From positions 3,782,001 to 3,846,000 of the forward strand of contig NZ_JACHMP010000001.1 of assembly GCF_014204985.1 (NCBI RefSeq): a stretch of DNA of 64,000 nt, read 5' to 3'. Origin of the DNA: Streptosporangium becharense. Lineage in GTDB: Bacteria; Actinomycetota; Actinomycetes; Streptosporangiales; Streptosporangiaceae. Below the pieces are notes generated by a model, which ran no database searches, was not told where the DNA came from, and saw only the letters and a program-made list of their open reading frames with translations. The translations under genes and the position numbers were made by a program. Below, one piece after another: positions 1 through 7,957 of this stretch (position 1 is its first letter; every line of letters starts with the position of its first letter).

Positions 1-2
1 TA

Positions 3-884
3 GAAAGTCTCGTGGCCGAGCTGTTCGCCGAAGAGTCCGGCCACGAGGTTCTCCAGTCGCCGGGAACGCTCCAGCACACCGACCGGCCGTGGATGCTCGC
101 CAACTGCGACAGGTTGGTGGTCGAGTCGTCCGCGCTGGCCGCCTGGTCGGAGCCGCACCCGGATATCCCGCTCGGTCCCGGCTATCCCGACGCCACGGCC
201 GTCCTGGAGTGCAAGAGCAGGACATGGCGAAGCGCCCGCCGGGAGGACTGGAAGGGCGAGGAGGCGCCGGACGGCCCGGCCCTCCAAGCGCACTGGTACC
301 TGGCCGTCACCGGTTACGAGGCGGCCTACGTCGCCGGGCTGATCGACGACGACCTGACATGGTTCCGCATCGCACGTGACGAGGAGCTGATCGGCCACCT
401 TGTCACGCTGGTCGGCGAGTTCTGGGAGCGGCACGTGCTCGCCGGAGTCGAGCCCGACCCCGGCGATCTGGAGGCCACGGACGAGCTGCTGTCCCATCTG
501 TGGGACGTGAAGCCCGACGCGGTGAAGTTCTTCGCGGGGGCCGAGGTCGCCGAGATCGACGCCCTCCTTGCCGAGCGTGAAGCGATCAAGGAGCAGCGCA
601 AGGAGCTGAAGCGAGACCTCGGCCGGATCGAGAACCGGCTGAAGGCCAAGCTCGGCCCCAACGAGGTCGCCGAGGTCGCGCTGGCACCGGGCCGGGAGCT
701 GTACTCCTGGCGCCGCAACGGCAACTTCGCCTCCGCCCGGTTCCGCGAGGCCGAGCCGGAGCTGGCCGCCGAGTACGTCCACCTCGTCAAGGCCATCGAC
801 CGCGAGCGCCTGGCCGCTGAGAAGCCCGACGTCTACACGCGGCACCGCGCCCGCGTGCTCCGTACCCCCGGAGGATCATCATGA
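3..884 (+). CDS. YqaJ-type viral recombinase (exonuclease), 5' end cut by window
   Basis: This is a lambda-exonuclease/YqaJ-family nuclease that trims double-strand ends for RecT-mediated single-strand annealing. The frame is open to the left edge, and the visible part begins after where the family's first ~60 residues should be, so the gene starts upstream. The conserved core is visible: an anDR-like block near the start, a metal-binding 'LECKSR' (E-x-K type), and a downstream Q..W/Y helix ('LQAHWYLAVTGY'). A charged coiled segment follows at about residues 185-225. The stop overlaps the RecT start (ATGA), which fixes it as the nuclease half of a phage recombination pair. Confidence 0.85.
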   Translation, partial: ESLVAELFAEESGHEVLQSPGTLQHTDRPWMLANCDRLVVESSALAAWSEPHPDIPLGPGYPDATAVLECKSRTWRSARREDWKGEEAPDGPALQAHWYLAVTGYEAAYVAGLIDDDLTWFRIARDEELIGHLVTLVGEFWERHVLAGVEPDPGDLEATDELLSHLWDVKPDAVKFFAGAEVAEIDALLAEREAIKEQRKELKRDLGRIENRLKAKLGPNEVAEVALAPGRELYSWRRNGNFASARFREAEPELAAEYVHLVKAIDRERLAAEKPDVYTRHRARVLRTPGGSS

Positions 885-1816
885 CCACCAACCTCAGAGG
901 CCGGGTCGCCCAGCGCGCGACCGGCAACCGGCAGGCGAACAAGGAACTGGCCGTCAAGGCGAAGGTCCGCGACGTCCGCCAGCTCTTCCAGCAGATGCGA
1001 CCCCAGTTCGAGATGGCGCTGCCCCGGCACGTCACCGTGGACCGCTTCCTGCGCATGGCGCTGACGGCCGTGCAGAAGACGCCGAAGCTGCTGGACTGCA
1101 CACCGGAGAGCCTGCTGGCCGCGCTGCTGGAATCGGCGCGTCTGGGACTGGAGCCCGGCACGAAGCAGGCCGCCGTTGTGCCCTACGGCAAGCAGGCCAC
1201 GTTCATCGCTCAGTGGCAGGGCCTGGTGGAGCTGATGTACCGCTCCAGCCAGGTCACGAACGTGACGGCGGAGTTCATCCACGAGAACGACGAGTGGAGC
1301 TACCGGATCGGCGACGGCGGCGGGTTCTGGCATGAACCCGACCTGCTGGCCCCGGCCAAGGATCGCGGCTCGATCGTGCTGGTCTACGCCTTCGCCGAGA
1401 TCAGGGGCGGTGGCCGGTCGAAGATCGTGACGCTGAACCGGCGGCAGGCCGAGGAGATCCGCGACCAGTACAGCAAGGCGTACGCACTGGCCGAGAAGCA
1501 CCGCCGCGAGGACCCCGAAGGCTTCGCCGAGAACCCGAACGGTGGTTGGTACACCAGCACCTGGCACACCGAGTTCGACGCCATGTGGCGCAAGTCGGCA
1601 GTTCGGAGACTGGCCGACTGGGTGCCGCAGTCGCCCGAGCTGGTCGAGCTGCTGTCCCGGGAGAACGAGGCGGGCGAGAGCGAGCTGCCCGACTTCGACT
1701 TCGAGGGCGAGGTCGTCGGCGAGAGCGAGGAGACCGAGACGTCGGCCGACGCCCCGCCCGGCGAGACGGCCGAGCCGCAGCACCGTGCGGATCCTCCCAC
1801 CACCGGCGGGAGGTGA
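881..1816 (+). CDS. recT: RecT-family single-strand annealing protein
   Basis: RecT anneals complementary strands exposed by the upstream YqaJ nuclease. The 311-residue length is normal. Family hallmarks are visible: a helical N-terminus with 'FEMALPRHV' and 'RFLRMALTAVQKTPKL', then 'ESARLGLEPGT' and 'VPYGKQATFIAQWQGLVEL', and a C-terminal core with 'FDAMWRKSAVRRL'. The tail after residue ~270 is acidic and low-complexity, which is common in RecT as a partner-binding tail. It starts inside the nuclease stop (ATGA overlap). Confidence 0.93.
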   Translation: MTTNLRGRVAQRATGNRQANKELAVKAKVRDVRQLFQQMRPQFEMALPRHVTVDRFLRMALTAVQKTPKLLDCTPESLLAALLESARLGLEPGTKQAAVVPYGKQATFIAQWQGLVELMYRSSQVTNVTAEFIHENDEWSYRIGDGGGFWHEPDLLAPAKDRGSIVLVYAFAEIRGGGRSKIVTLNRRQAEEIRDQYSKAYALAEKHRREDPEGFAENPNGGWYTSTWHTEFDAMWRKSAVRRLADWVPQSPELVELLSRENEAGESELPDFDFEGEVVGESEETETSADAPPGETAEPQHRADPPTTGGR

Positions 1817-1821
1817 GCGCC

Positions 1822-2067
1822 GTGAACCGGTATGGCATCGCCGCCCAGCTACGGCGGATCGCCAGGGAGAAGCCCACCGACATCACAGCGGCGTTGCTGC
1901 ACCTAGCCGCCGACCTGGAGGTGGACCGCTACCAGGCCAGGACCACACCGGCTCCCGACCCGGTCGTTGAGCAGCCCGCGCCGGTCCCCGGGACGGCGGA
2001 AGCCAAGCCCGAGGAGGAGACACCCATCAGGCGCGGCCTGCTCGGCATCTTCCGGCGGCCGTCATGA
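1822..2067 (+). CDS. Small hypothetical phage protein
   Basis: I do not recognise the family. The 81-residue protein has a basic helical N-terminus (residues 1-35) and a Pro/Glu-rich middle, and ends in a basic tail. The GTG at 1822 is chosen because GGAGG lies 8 bases upstream; an in-frame GTG at 1813 is possible. The stop overlaps the next start by ATGA, so it belongs to the recombination operon. Confidence 0.55.
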   Translation: MNRYGIAAQLRRIAREKPTDITAALLHLAADLEVDRYQARTTPAPDPVVEQPAPVPGTAEAKPEEETPIRRGLLGIFRRPS

Positions 2068-2438
2068 GCGAGCCTGAAGGGCTGCGGCTGACCGTCACCT
2101 GGGAGTTCACCGGCCGGCCGTCGGTGGAGAAAGTGCTCGGCTTCGTCGAGCGCTGGACTGCCGGGCAGGTTGGGGTGGACATCCCCGAACTGCGGCCGAT
2201 CCAGGTCCGTGCCGTGGACGTGCAGCTCAACGCCGAAGCGATCCACCAGCCGAAGAAGGGGGCCGCGCTGCGCCGACGGCGCCAGGCGCTCGGGTTGACC
2301 CAGGAGAAGCTGGGCGAGCTGGCAGGACTCAGCGGCACTGCCGTGAGCAACTGTGAGACCGGGCGCCTCAGTGTGCTCAGCTCTTCATGGGGCCAGCTTC
2401 TCCGAGCCCTCGATGCTGCGGAGAAGGCCCGGTCATGA
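2064..2438 (+). CDS. XRE-type helix-turn-helix protein
   Basis: The first ~65 residues are an unrecognised alpha/beta domain. Residues 70-120 form a Cro/CI-type HTH ('LRRRRQALGLTQEKLGELAGLSG' region, followed by a recognition helix beginning 'TAVSNCETGR'). It probably regulates transcription of the early region. The ATGA overlap with the upstream gene indicates co-transcription. Confidence 0.75.
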   Translation: MSEPEGLRLTVTWEFTGRPSVEKVLGFVERWTAGQVGVDIPELRPIQVRAVDVQLNAEAIHQPKKGAALRRRRQALGLTQEKLGELAGLSGTAVSNCETGRLSVLSSSWGQLLRALDAAEKARS

Positions 2439-2758
2439 CCAGATCCAGACTCGCCACGCAGCCGTATGAGCCCAGCTCCGGCCGTGGTGAGACCCGCCCG
2501 CCGCTCACCCTCGGGCGGCCGGGCGGGAAGCCCGGCGGCGGCACCGCGCCACCGCCGCCGGGCCGTGCCCGCCTCGCCCTTTCTGGGGGGTGGGGGCGAG
2601 GCGGGCACCCATGCGTCCAGGCCCGGGTGCTGGGGGGTCCCGGGCTTGGACCCACGCCCCCGGCCGGATGGCGTGCGCGACGCCACCCGGCCGGGCCGGG
2701 GTTCCGCCGCGGCTCGGGGGCCGTGGCGGAACCCCCCTACACCAGGGAGGCCAGATGA
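2435..2758 (+). CDS. Doubtful Pro/Gly/Arg-rich small ORF bridging two genes
   Basis: This frame starts at an ATGA overlapping the stop of the HTH gene and ends at an ATGA overlapping the WhiB start, exactly like its neighbours. The composition (about 107 residues, mostly P, G, R, A) looks like translated structured RNA, and two strong hairpins lie inside it. It may be a translated leader, or the coupling may be coincidence. Confidence 0.25.
   Translation: MTRSRLATQPYEPSSGRGETRPPLTLGRPGGKPGGGTAPPPPGRARLALSGGWGRGGHPCVQARVLGGPGLGPTPPAGWRARRHPAGPGFRRGSGAVAEPPYTREAR
2531..2562. promoter_or_regulatory. Perfect 11-bp hairpin
   Basis: CCCGGCGGCGG (2531-2541) pairs with CCGCCGCCGGG (2552-2562) around a 10-base loop. 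No T-run follows, so it is a poor intrinsic terminator. It lies in the long untranslated-looking gap before the WhiB gene. Confidence 0.5.
2615..2651. promoter_or_regulatory. 13-bp hairpin upstream of WhiB gene
   Basis: The arm at 2615-2627 pairs with 2639-2651 (one G-T pair) around an 11-base G-rich loop. With the 2531-2562 hairpin it suggests an attenuator or RNA-level control of the downstream whiB-like gene. Confidence 0.5.
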
Positions 2759-3216
2759 GACAGCGTGACCGCTTCGGCGCATGGGGTCTCGACAGTCCCC
2801 GGGGAGAGACCTGGCGGGAGCGGGCCGTCTGCAAGTACGTCGAGGATCCCGACATCTTCTTCCCCGCCTTCGACGACATGCGGGGTGGCGCGGGAGCTGA
2901 AAGACGCGCCTACGCCAAGCCTCGGCAGGTGTGCGCCCGATGCCCGGTCTGGAGGCAGTGCCGCGCTTACGCCATCGAACGAGGCGAGCGGTACGGCATG
3001 TGGGGAGGGCTGACCCCCCGGCAGATCCGCCGCGAGCACGAAGGCCGTGCAGCAGAGCGAGGCGGGATGGACGAGTACGACCGTCGCGGCCGGGACCTGG
3101 CCACCGAACGTCTGCGCCCGGATCGCAAGCCTCCCACCAGGGGTGAACTGCTGACTGGGCTGATCACCGCATTGCACCGGCTGTACTCGACGCCGCCGGA
3201 CGGGAGAGGCGAATGA
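2755..3216 (+). CDS. WhiB-like iron-sulfur transcription regulator (first copy)
   Basis: WhiB proteins bind a 4Fe-4S cluster and dock on the principal sigma factor. The four cluster cysteines are C26, C60, C63 and C69 (C-x33-C-x2-C-x5-C), followed by the family turn GMWGG at 81-85. The start is ATG 2755, with AGGGAGG just upstream; the longer frame upstream is low-complexity. A basic, proline-containing extension follows the WhiB fold. The GTP-free helix count and the tail suggest a phage version rather than a host sporulation paralogue. It overlaps the ParB-domain gene by ATGA. Confidence 0.9.
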   Translation: MRQRDRFGAWGLDSPRGETWRERAVCKYVEDPDIFFPAFDDMRGGAGAERRAYAKPRQVCARCPVWRQCRAYAIERGERYGMWGGLTPRQIRREHEGRAAERGGMDEYDRRGRDLATERLRPDRKPPTRGELLTGLITALHRLYSTPPDGRGE

Positions 3217-4088
3217 GGGTCTCCGTGGACGCCATCACGCTCGGCGAGCGGGACCGTACGGACCTCGGCGACCTGGACGAACTCGCGGACTCCATCGCCG
3301 CCGTGGGCCTGCTTCACCCGGTTGTCATCACCGAGGCCCGGGAGCTGGTCGCAGGCGGCCGGCGCCTGGCGGCGGTGCGCCTACTCGACTGGGGCGAGGT
3401 CCCCGTGACGATCGTGGATCTCGCGACGGCGGCCGACGTGCTGAAGGCGGAGGCCGACGAGAACACCTGCCGCAAGCCGCTCACGCCGTACGAGGCCAGC
3501 CGGGCACGTGAGCGGCGAGCGCGAGTGCTGGCGCCGAAGGCGGAAGGGCGCAAGGCGCATGGACAGACGGCACCAGGCAGGCCCAACGCTTCCCCCAGGT
3601 TGGGGGAAGCGTCCCGAAAGGCACGCGAGACGAGCAAGGTCGCTGCGATCGGCACCGGCTACTCGGGCTCGACGCTCGACAAGGTGGACCGGATCCGTGA
3701 TGTCGCCGAGCGCGGCGTCGTCCGTCAGGGCAGGACCGAGGTTCCCGTTCCCGAGCCGGTGCGCGAGGTCGCCCGCCAGGCACTCGGCGAGGTGAAGGTC
3801 ACCGGGGCCGCCGTGGAACCGGCCTCCCGGAAGGTGGACCAAGCCCTGGCCGAGTACGTCCAGGGGTCGGCCGACGTGCAGGCCGCGCGGCTGCGCAAGG
3901 AGACGTTCCGCCTGATCGTCCAGCTCAACGACGGCCTGCCCAAGCTCGACGCCGCCCGCGTGGCCGAGCTGTGCGACGAGGACATGTGGACGGCCATCAC
4001 CGCGGCGCACGACCGCCTGGCGGCGTGGACACGGGACGTCGGCGAACGACGCGGGCCGGGCCTGCGCGTGATCAAGGGGGAGAAGTGA
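3213..4088 (+). CDS. ParB/Spo0J N-terminal-domain protein
   Basis: Residues 1-90 match the ParB-like nuclease/CTPase fold: 'DLDELADSIAAVGLLHPVVI', then 'LVAGGRRLAAVRLLDW' and 'ADENTCRKPLTPYE'. A basic linker and a probable HTH-like segment ('TGYSGSTLDKVDRIRDVAERG') follow. In phages such proteins act as DNA-binding regulators or partition factors; no ParA partner is visible, so a regulatory or replication role is more likely. It ends in a GTGA overlap with the next gene. Confidence 0.85.
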   Translation: MRVSVDAITLGERDRTDLGDLDELADSIAAVGLLHPVVITEARELVAGGRRLAAVRLLDWGEVPVTIVDLATAADVLKAEADENTCRKPLTPYEASRARERRARVLAPKAEGRKAHGQTAPGRPNASPRLGEASRKARETSKVAAIGTGYSGSTLDKVDRIRDVAERGVVRQGRTEVPVPEPVREVARQALGEVKVTGAAVEPASRKVDQALAEYVQGSADVQAARLRKETFRLIVQLNDGLPKLDAARVAELCDEDMWTAITAAHDRLAAWTRDVGERRGPGLRVIKGEK

Positions 4089-4627
4089 GTGACATCTACC
4101 GGATGCTCTCGCCGGAAGAACGCGCCGAGTACGACGCGCTGCTCCACGAGGCCGGATACGACGACAACGGCGAGCAGCGACCGGCGCACGAGATCAAGGA
4201 GCGGATGCACAGGCTGCTCCAGGACGCCGTCCAGGCCCATCGGACCTGGGCCGGTTACGTCCTCGACGCCGACGTCCGCGAGGGTCATCACAGGCGGTTC
4301 AAAGGATGGGACCGAGCCCGCCAGGTGGTGAGCACCCGCCACGGCGGACGGGTGGTCAAGCGCTCGGCCGTCATGTCCCTGCGCCGACGCGATCCCGACA
4401 ACGGCCGGACCTACTGGCAGGGGACGTTCTACCCCGACATGACGCGCGAGGACCTGCTGGATGTGATCAACGGCTCCGAGGTCCGGATCGGCTCCGAGCG
4501 CATCACGATCGCGACGGCCCGTCGGCTCGTGGCCCTCCTGGACGAGACCGGCGCGGCCACGGTCGCCGAGGCGCTGGAGGCGCGCGGCGTGGAGCTGGAG
4601 ACCTACCTGCTGGAGGAGAGCGCCTGA
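4085..4627 (+). CDS. Hypothetical early phage protein
   Basis: The family is not recognised. The 180-residue charged, mostly helical protein starts at a GTG overlapping the ParB-domain stop, and its stop overlaps the next ATG (TGATG). Its position between the ParB-domain gene and the replication-initiator-like gene suggests a replication accessory role; this is context only. Confidence 0.7.
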   Translation: MSDIYRMLSPEERAEYDALLHEAGYDDNGEQRPAHEIKERMHRLLQDAVQAHRTWAGYVLDADVREGHHRRFKGWDRARQVVSTRHGGRVVKRSAVMSLRRRDPDNGRTYWQGTFYPDMTREDLLDVINGSEVRIGSERITIATARRLVALLDETGAATVAEALEARGVELETYLLEESA

Positions 4628-5601
4628 TGCCGCGTATCCGAAGTGTCAAGCCTGAGTTCTGGTCGGACCGCAAGCTCGCTCGGCAGCACTCCCGTGACGC
4701 CCGTCTGTTGTACATCGCGCTGTGGAACCAGGCCGACGAGCACGGCCGTGTGCTCGGCGATCCGCGGTGGATCAAGGGCGCGTGCCTGCCGTATGACGAC
4801 GACATTGACGAGAAGGCGATCGAGAGGCTTCTCGGCGAGCTGGCCGCGTCCGGGCGCGTCCGGCCCTATGTCGTCGATGACGACCCGTACCTGTTCCTGC
4901 CGAAGCTGGCCAACCACCAGCGGCTCGAAGCGGCCAAGGTCCCGAGCCGGCTGCCCGCACCGCCGCCCGCGATAGCCGGTCCCGAGGATCCTCCGCCCGG
5001 TGGCGCGCACCTGTCCGAGCCGGATGCGGGCGAGTCAGCGCCGCGCGCAGACGAGTCCGCGCGGGACTCCGACGAGTCAGCGCTTTCTTATGTGGCAGGT
5101 AGCAGGGGGCATGTAGCAGGTGGCAGGAAGCAGGGTTCTCCGGTTACCGCCGTAGGCGGTCTTACGCGCCGTAACGCGCGCACGCGCGAGAGGGCGCCTG
5201 CGGCGCAACCGGAAGACCTCCTCGCTCGCCGGGTGATTCGCGCCATCCCGCGCTACCGGGCCGCGCCCGGCTGGGTCCGCAAGCACCTCGCCGCCCTGGC
5301 CCGCGATGCCCTGGGCGCCGGGTACGGCTCCGGGGCGCTGACCCGCTATGCCCGGATGGTCATCGAGGAGGAACGCTTCCTCGGCCACCAGCACATCCCA
5401 GAACTGCGCGCCGCGCTCCGGCGTCTGGAGCTGGACGTCCGCCTGGGCGACGCCTGCCCCTGCTGCGGCCAGGAGCCCGACGACTGCCCGGCGGCGTCGG
5501 CCACCGACGACCGGCCGTGGACCGAGCAGGACCAGGCCGCCTGGGAACGCACCTTGGCTCACCTGGGCGCCGACCCCGACGAGCTGGCCAGGGGGGCGTG
5601 A
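4627..5601 (+). CDS. Phage replication initiator-like (replisome organiser type) protein
   Basis: The opening 'MPRIRSVKPEFWSD' followed by 'ARLLYIALWNQADEHGRV' is the typical start of winged-helix phage replication organisers (DnaT/ORF39-like group). After ~110 residues comes a low-complexity Ser/Asp/Glu linker (about 120-180), then a helical C-terminal domain and a CPCCGQ knuckle near residue 285. It would load or organise the host replisome on phage DNA. A replicative-helicase loader is not visible nearby. Confidence 0.7.
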   Translation: MPRIRSVKPEFWSDRKLARQHSRDARLLYIALWNQADEHGRVLGDPRWIKGACLPYDDDIDEKAIERLLGELAASGRVRPYVVDDDPYLFLPKLANHQRLEAAKVPSRLPAPPPAIAGPEDPPPGGAHLSEPDAGESAPRADESARDSDESALSYVAGSRGHVAGGRKQGSPVTAVGGLTRRNARTRERAPAAQPEDLLARRVIRAIPRYRAAPGWVRKHLAALARDALGAGYGSGALTRYARMVIEEERFLGHQHIPELRAALRRLELDVRLGDACPCCGQEPDDCPAASATDDRPWTEQDQAAWERTLAHLGADPDELARGA

Positions 5602-5951
5602 TGAGCGATCCGCTCGAGCACGACGCCCGCCGCCTCGTCGGCGTCTTCGCCCGGCGGCTGCGCGAGACCGCGGGCACCGCCCCGGACATCCTCGCCGCCG
5701 ACCTGGTGGCGATCGTCCGTGGTCACGGCTGGCGTCCGGTCGAGGCCCTGAAGCCGCCAGCCCCGGCCCTGGGCGACGGTAACGGCCGCGCCGAGTACGC
5801 CGCGCGCCGGGCCGCCCTCGACAGCCGCCCGCCCTGCGTGTGCGGAGCGGCCGTCACCGCTCACCAGCTCGACGGCACCCGCCGCACCGGGTGCGCGGCC
5901 ACCGGCTGTACCCGCTACGCCCCTGCCCCGGCCCCTGAGAGGAGCGCCTGA
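5601..5951 (+). CDS. Hypothetical protein with C-terminal cysteine cluster
   Basis: The 116-residue protein has a helical N-terminus and C-terminal CVCG plus two more cysteines (C-A-A-T-G-C), which may bind zinc. It starts at TGATG on the previous stop. The function is unknown. Confidence 0.6.
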   Translation: MSDPLEHDARRLVGVFARRLRETAGTAPDILAADLVAIVRGHGWRPVEALKPPAPALGDGNGRAEYAARRAALDSRPPCVCGAAVTAHQLDGTRRTGCAATGCTRYAPAPAPERSA

Positions 5952-6166
5952 TGCCGCCCCGGATCATCGTTGCGATCGAGCTGGTCAGCGGTGGCCGTGC
6001 TCGGGCCGTGTGCCGCACCGAGGGCTGTACCGCCCTGGAGGGCAGGCGCTGGAAGGGCGAACCGCGCGTCACCAAGACCCGGGCCGCGAAAGACGCCGGC
6101 GACCACCGCAGGTGGCACCGCCACCAGCAGCCCATCCCGGAGCAGGCAGTGGAGGCCGGAGCATGA
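5951..6166 (+). CDS. Small basic hypothetical protein
   Basis: The 71-residue basic protein has two early cysteines (C-R-T-E-G-C) and a His-rich end (HRRWHRHQQ), so metal or nucleic-acid binding is possible. It overlaps both neighbours by a few bases. No family is recognised. Confidence 0.55.
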   Translation: MPPRIIVAIELVSGGRARAVCRTEGCTALEGRRWKGEPRVTKTRAAKDAGDHRRWHRHQQPIPEQAVEAGA

Positions 6167-6966
6167 CCCAGCTCACGTACTACCCGCCGCGCGACGACCC
6201 GACGCCGGAGCCGGAGACCCCGGTGATCGATTGTCGCGACGGCTTGCGCTGGGGCTACGTGGTCGCTGACCTCGACCGCATCGCCCGCATGGCCCTGTCA
6301 CGGCAGGTCGGGCTCCACACCTTCGAGCCCGCCGAGCGGTATGAGATCGCCTGGTCGGCCATCGCCCTGGAGCTGTACGCCGCAGCCGAGCGGCCCACCG
6401 TCGGCGACCTCATCTCGGCGGGCTGGAACGCCATCGCCAAGACCAACGCCGACCAGGCTCGCCACCACGGCCGTGACCGGATCCGGTACAAGGGGACGAC
6501 CCGCAGCTCCTTCCGGAAGTACTGGGGGGACGCCGCCTCACTGCACACCTCCAGCCCGGAGGGCGGCATCGTCGAGCGCCTGGCCCTCGAACAGATCTGG
6601 CCCATGCTCACCGCGGGCCAACAGGAAGCGCTGGCCGCTCTCGCCGTTCACGGCAGCGTGGCCGCCGCCGCACAGGCGCTCGGCAAGACCTCGACCGCCG
6701 TGCACGTGATCGCCCGCGCCGGAAGACTCCGCTTCAAGCAGTGGTGGCACGAGGGAGAGACACCGTCCAGGCCGTGGGGCCGTGACCGGCGCCGCGCGGA
6801 ACCGGCCACGCACTGCCCGGCCGGCCACGAGCGGACATCGGAGACGTCGTACGTCAAGCACACGATGCGGGGCGGCAAACCGAAGCAGCAGATCATCTGC
6901 CGGATCTGCCGCGAGGAACGCCGGGCTGCGGGCAACGTGCGCAAGGCAATGGCGGTGACGGCATGA
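6163..6966 (+). CDS. Sigma-like HTH protein with C-terminal zinc knuckle
   Basis: The 267-residue protein has a first half resembling a sigma region-2 helical bundle and 'LTAGQQEALAALAVHGSVA' followed by an HTH ('AAQALGKTSTAVHVIARAGR'), which resembles sigma region 4. The C-terminus carries CPAGH...C..C, a likely zinc ribbon. It may be a phage-encoded alternative sigma or an HTH regulator of late genes. Sequence similarity to true sigma factors is weak, so the sigma assignment is inference. ATG 6163 overlaps the upstream stop. Confidence 0.6.
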   Translation: MTQLTYYPPRDDPTPEPETPVIDCRDGLRWGYVVADLDRIARMALSRQVGLHTFEPAERYEIAWSAIALELYAAAERPTVGDLISAGWNAIAKTNADQARHHGRDRIRYKGTTRSSFRKYWGDAASLHTSSPEGGIVERLALEQIWPMLTAGQQEALAALAVHGSVAAAAQALGKTSTAVHVIARAGRLRFKQWWHEGETPSRPWGRDRRRAEPATHCPAGHERTSETSYVKHTMRGGKPKQQIICRICREERRAAGNVRKAMAVTA

Positions 6967-7472
6967 CAGCGCCCCTGGATGCTGACACCTCCGCCAGTCT
7001 GCGGGAAGCGCTCGCCACCCTGGTGCCACTGAACATCGCCGCACTGCGTGGCACGACGTTCGAGCAACGACGTGAGCGTGTCGCGGGCGCCGCCGACCTG
7101 ATCGCCGGTAAGGCCGACCAGATGATGTTCGGCACGGGCAAGACGGCGACGGGCGTGCTCTCGGCACTCGCCATGGGTATCGCTGTCGGCGCTTACCAGC
7201 CCGGCGGGGTCACCGTCCTCGGAGTGCACGCGTGCGCTGACCCTCACCCGTGGTGCCCCGCCTCGGCGACGCGCCCGGTCTGCTGCGCCTGCGGCCCCAC
7301 CTGCACGGCCGCGGCCCTCGACGGTGGTTGTCCGGACACGAGCCGGTGTGCGTGGTGCGCCAACGGCTGCCCGAACGCCGACAGCGGATCGCCGTGCTGC
7401 ACTCCTACGCATGTCATGGGCCGGTTCGTGATCCTGGCCGCCGCTGACATGGGGCCGGAGGCGGCTCGATGA
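6963..7472 (+). CDS. Cys-rich hypothetical protein
   Basis: The 169-residue protein has helical residues 1-85. From ~90 a dense cysteine segment (at least ten Cys within 65 residues) suggests zinc binding. I do not recognise the family. ATGA overlaps on both sides place it in the early operon just before the resolvase. Confidence 0.65.
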   Translation: MTAPLDADTSASLREALATLVPLNIAALRGTTFEQRRERVAGAADLIAGKADQMMFGTGKTATGVLSALAMGIAVGAYQPGGVTVLGVHACADPHPWCPASATRPVCCACGPTCTAAALDGGCPDTSRCAWCANGCPNADSGSPCCTPTHVMGRFVILAAADMGPEAAR

Positions 7473-7957
7473 CGGCCCCGCTGCTCATCATCACCGTGAA
7501 GGGCACTCCCGCCGGACAGGGCAACCTGAAGACCGGCGCCCACGGCAAGAGCTACCACGCCAACGGCGGCGAGCTGCGGAACTGGCGGGAACGCATCCGC
7601 GGGGCCGCCCTCGACGCCCTCGGCCGCCACGAATGGGTCGGCCTCGGCCGCACCACGCCGTGCCTGCAATGCGACGTCGTCCGCAAGCGGCACGCCGAGC
7701 TGCTCGGCCCGGTCCGGCTGGAGACCGTCGCCACCGTGGCCAAGCCGCGAACCGCGACCGCCGAGTGGCCGATCACCCGGTCCTCCTCGGACTGGGACCA
7801 CTATGCCCGAGCGATCGGCGACGCCCTGACCGGCGTGGTCTACGCCGACGACTCCCAGGTGATCGACGGCCGCCTGATCAAATCCTTCCCGCACGTCCAC
7901 GAGCACGCGCTGGGCGAGCCCGGCGCCGTCATCCGCGTCTGGGGGGTGGGCACATGA
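7469..7957 (+). CDS. RusA-like Holliday-junction resolvase
   Basis: RusA enzymes cleave four-way junctions produced by phage recombination. The 162-residue length is slightly over the typical ~120-140. The key signature is 'DWDHYARAIGDALTGVVYAD' followed by DSQV: Asp-rich metal ligands with G-V-x-x-D-D. The N-terminal 'VKGTPAGQGNLK' is typical of the family. It complements YqaJ and RecT at the start of the window. Confidence 0.88.
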   Translation: MTAPLLIITVKGTPAGQGNLKTGAHGKSYHANGGELRNWRERIRGAALDALGRHEWVGLGRTTPCLQCDVVRKRHAELLGPVRLETVATVAKPRTATAEWPITRSSSDWDHYARAIGDALTGVVYADDSQVIDGRLIKSFPHVHEHALGEPGAVIRVWGVGT

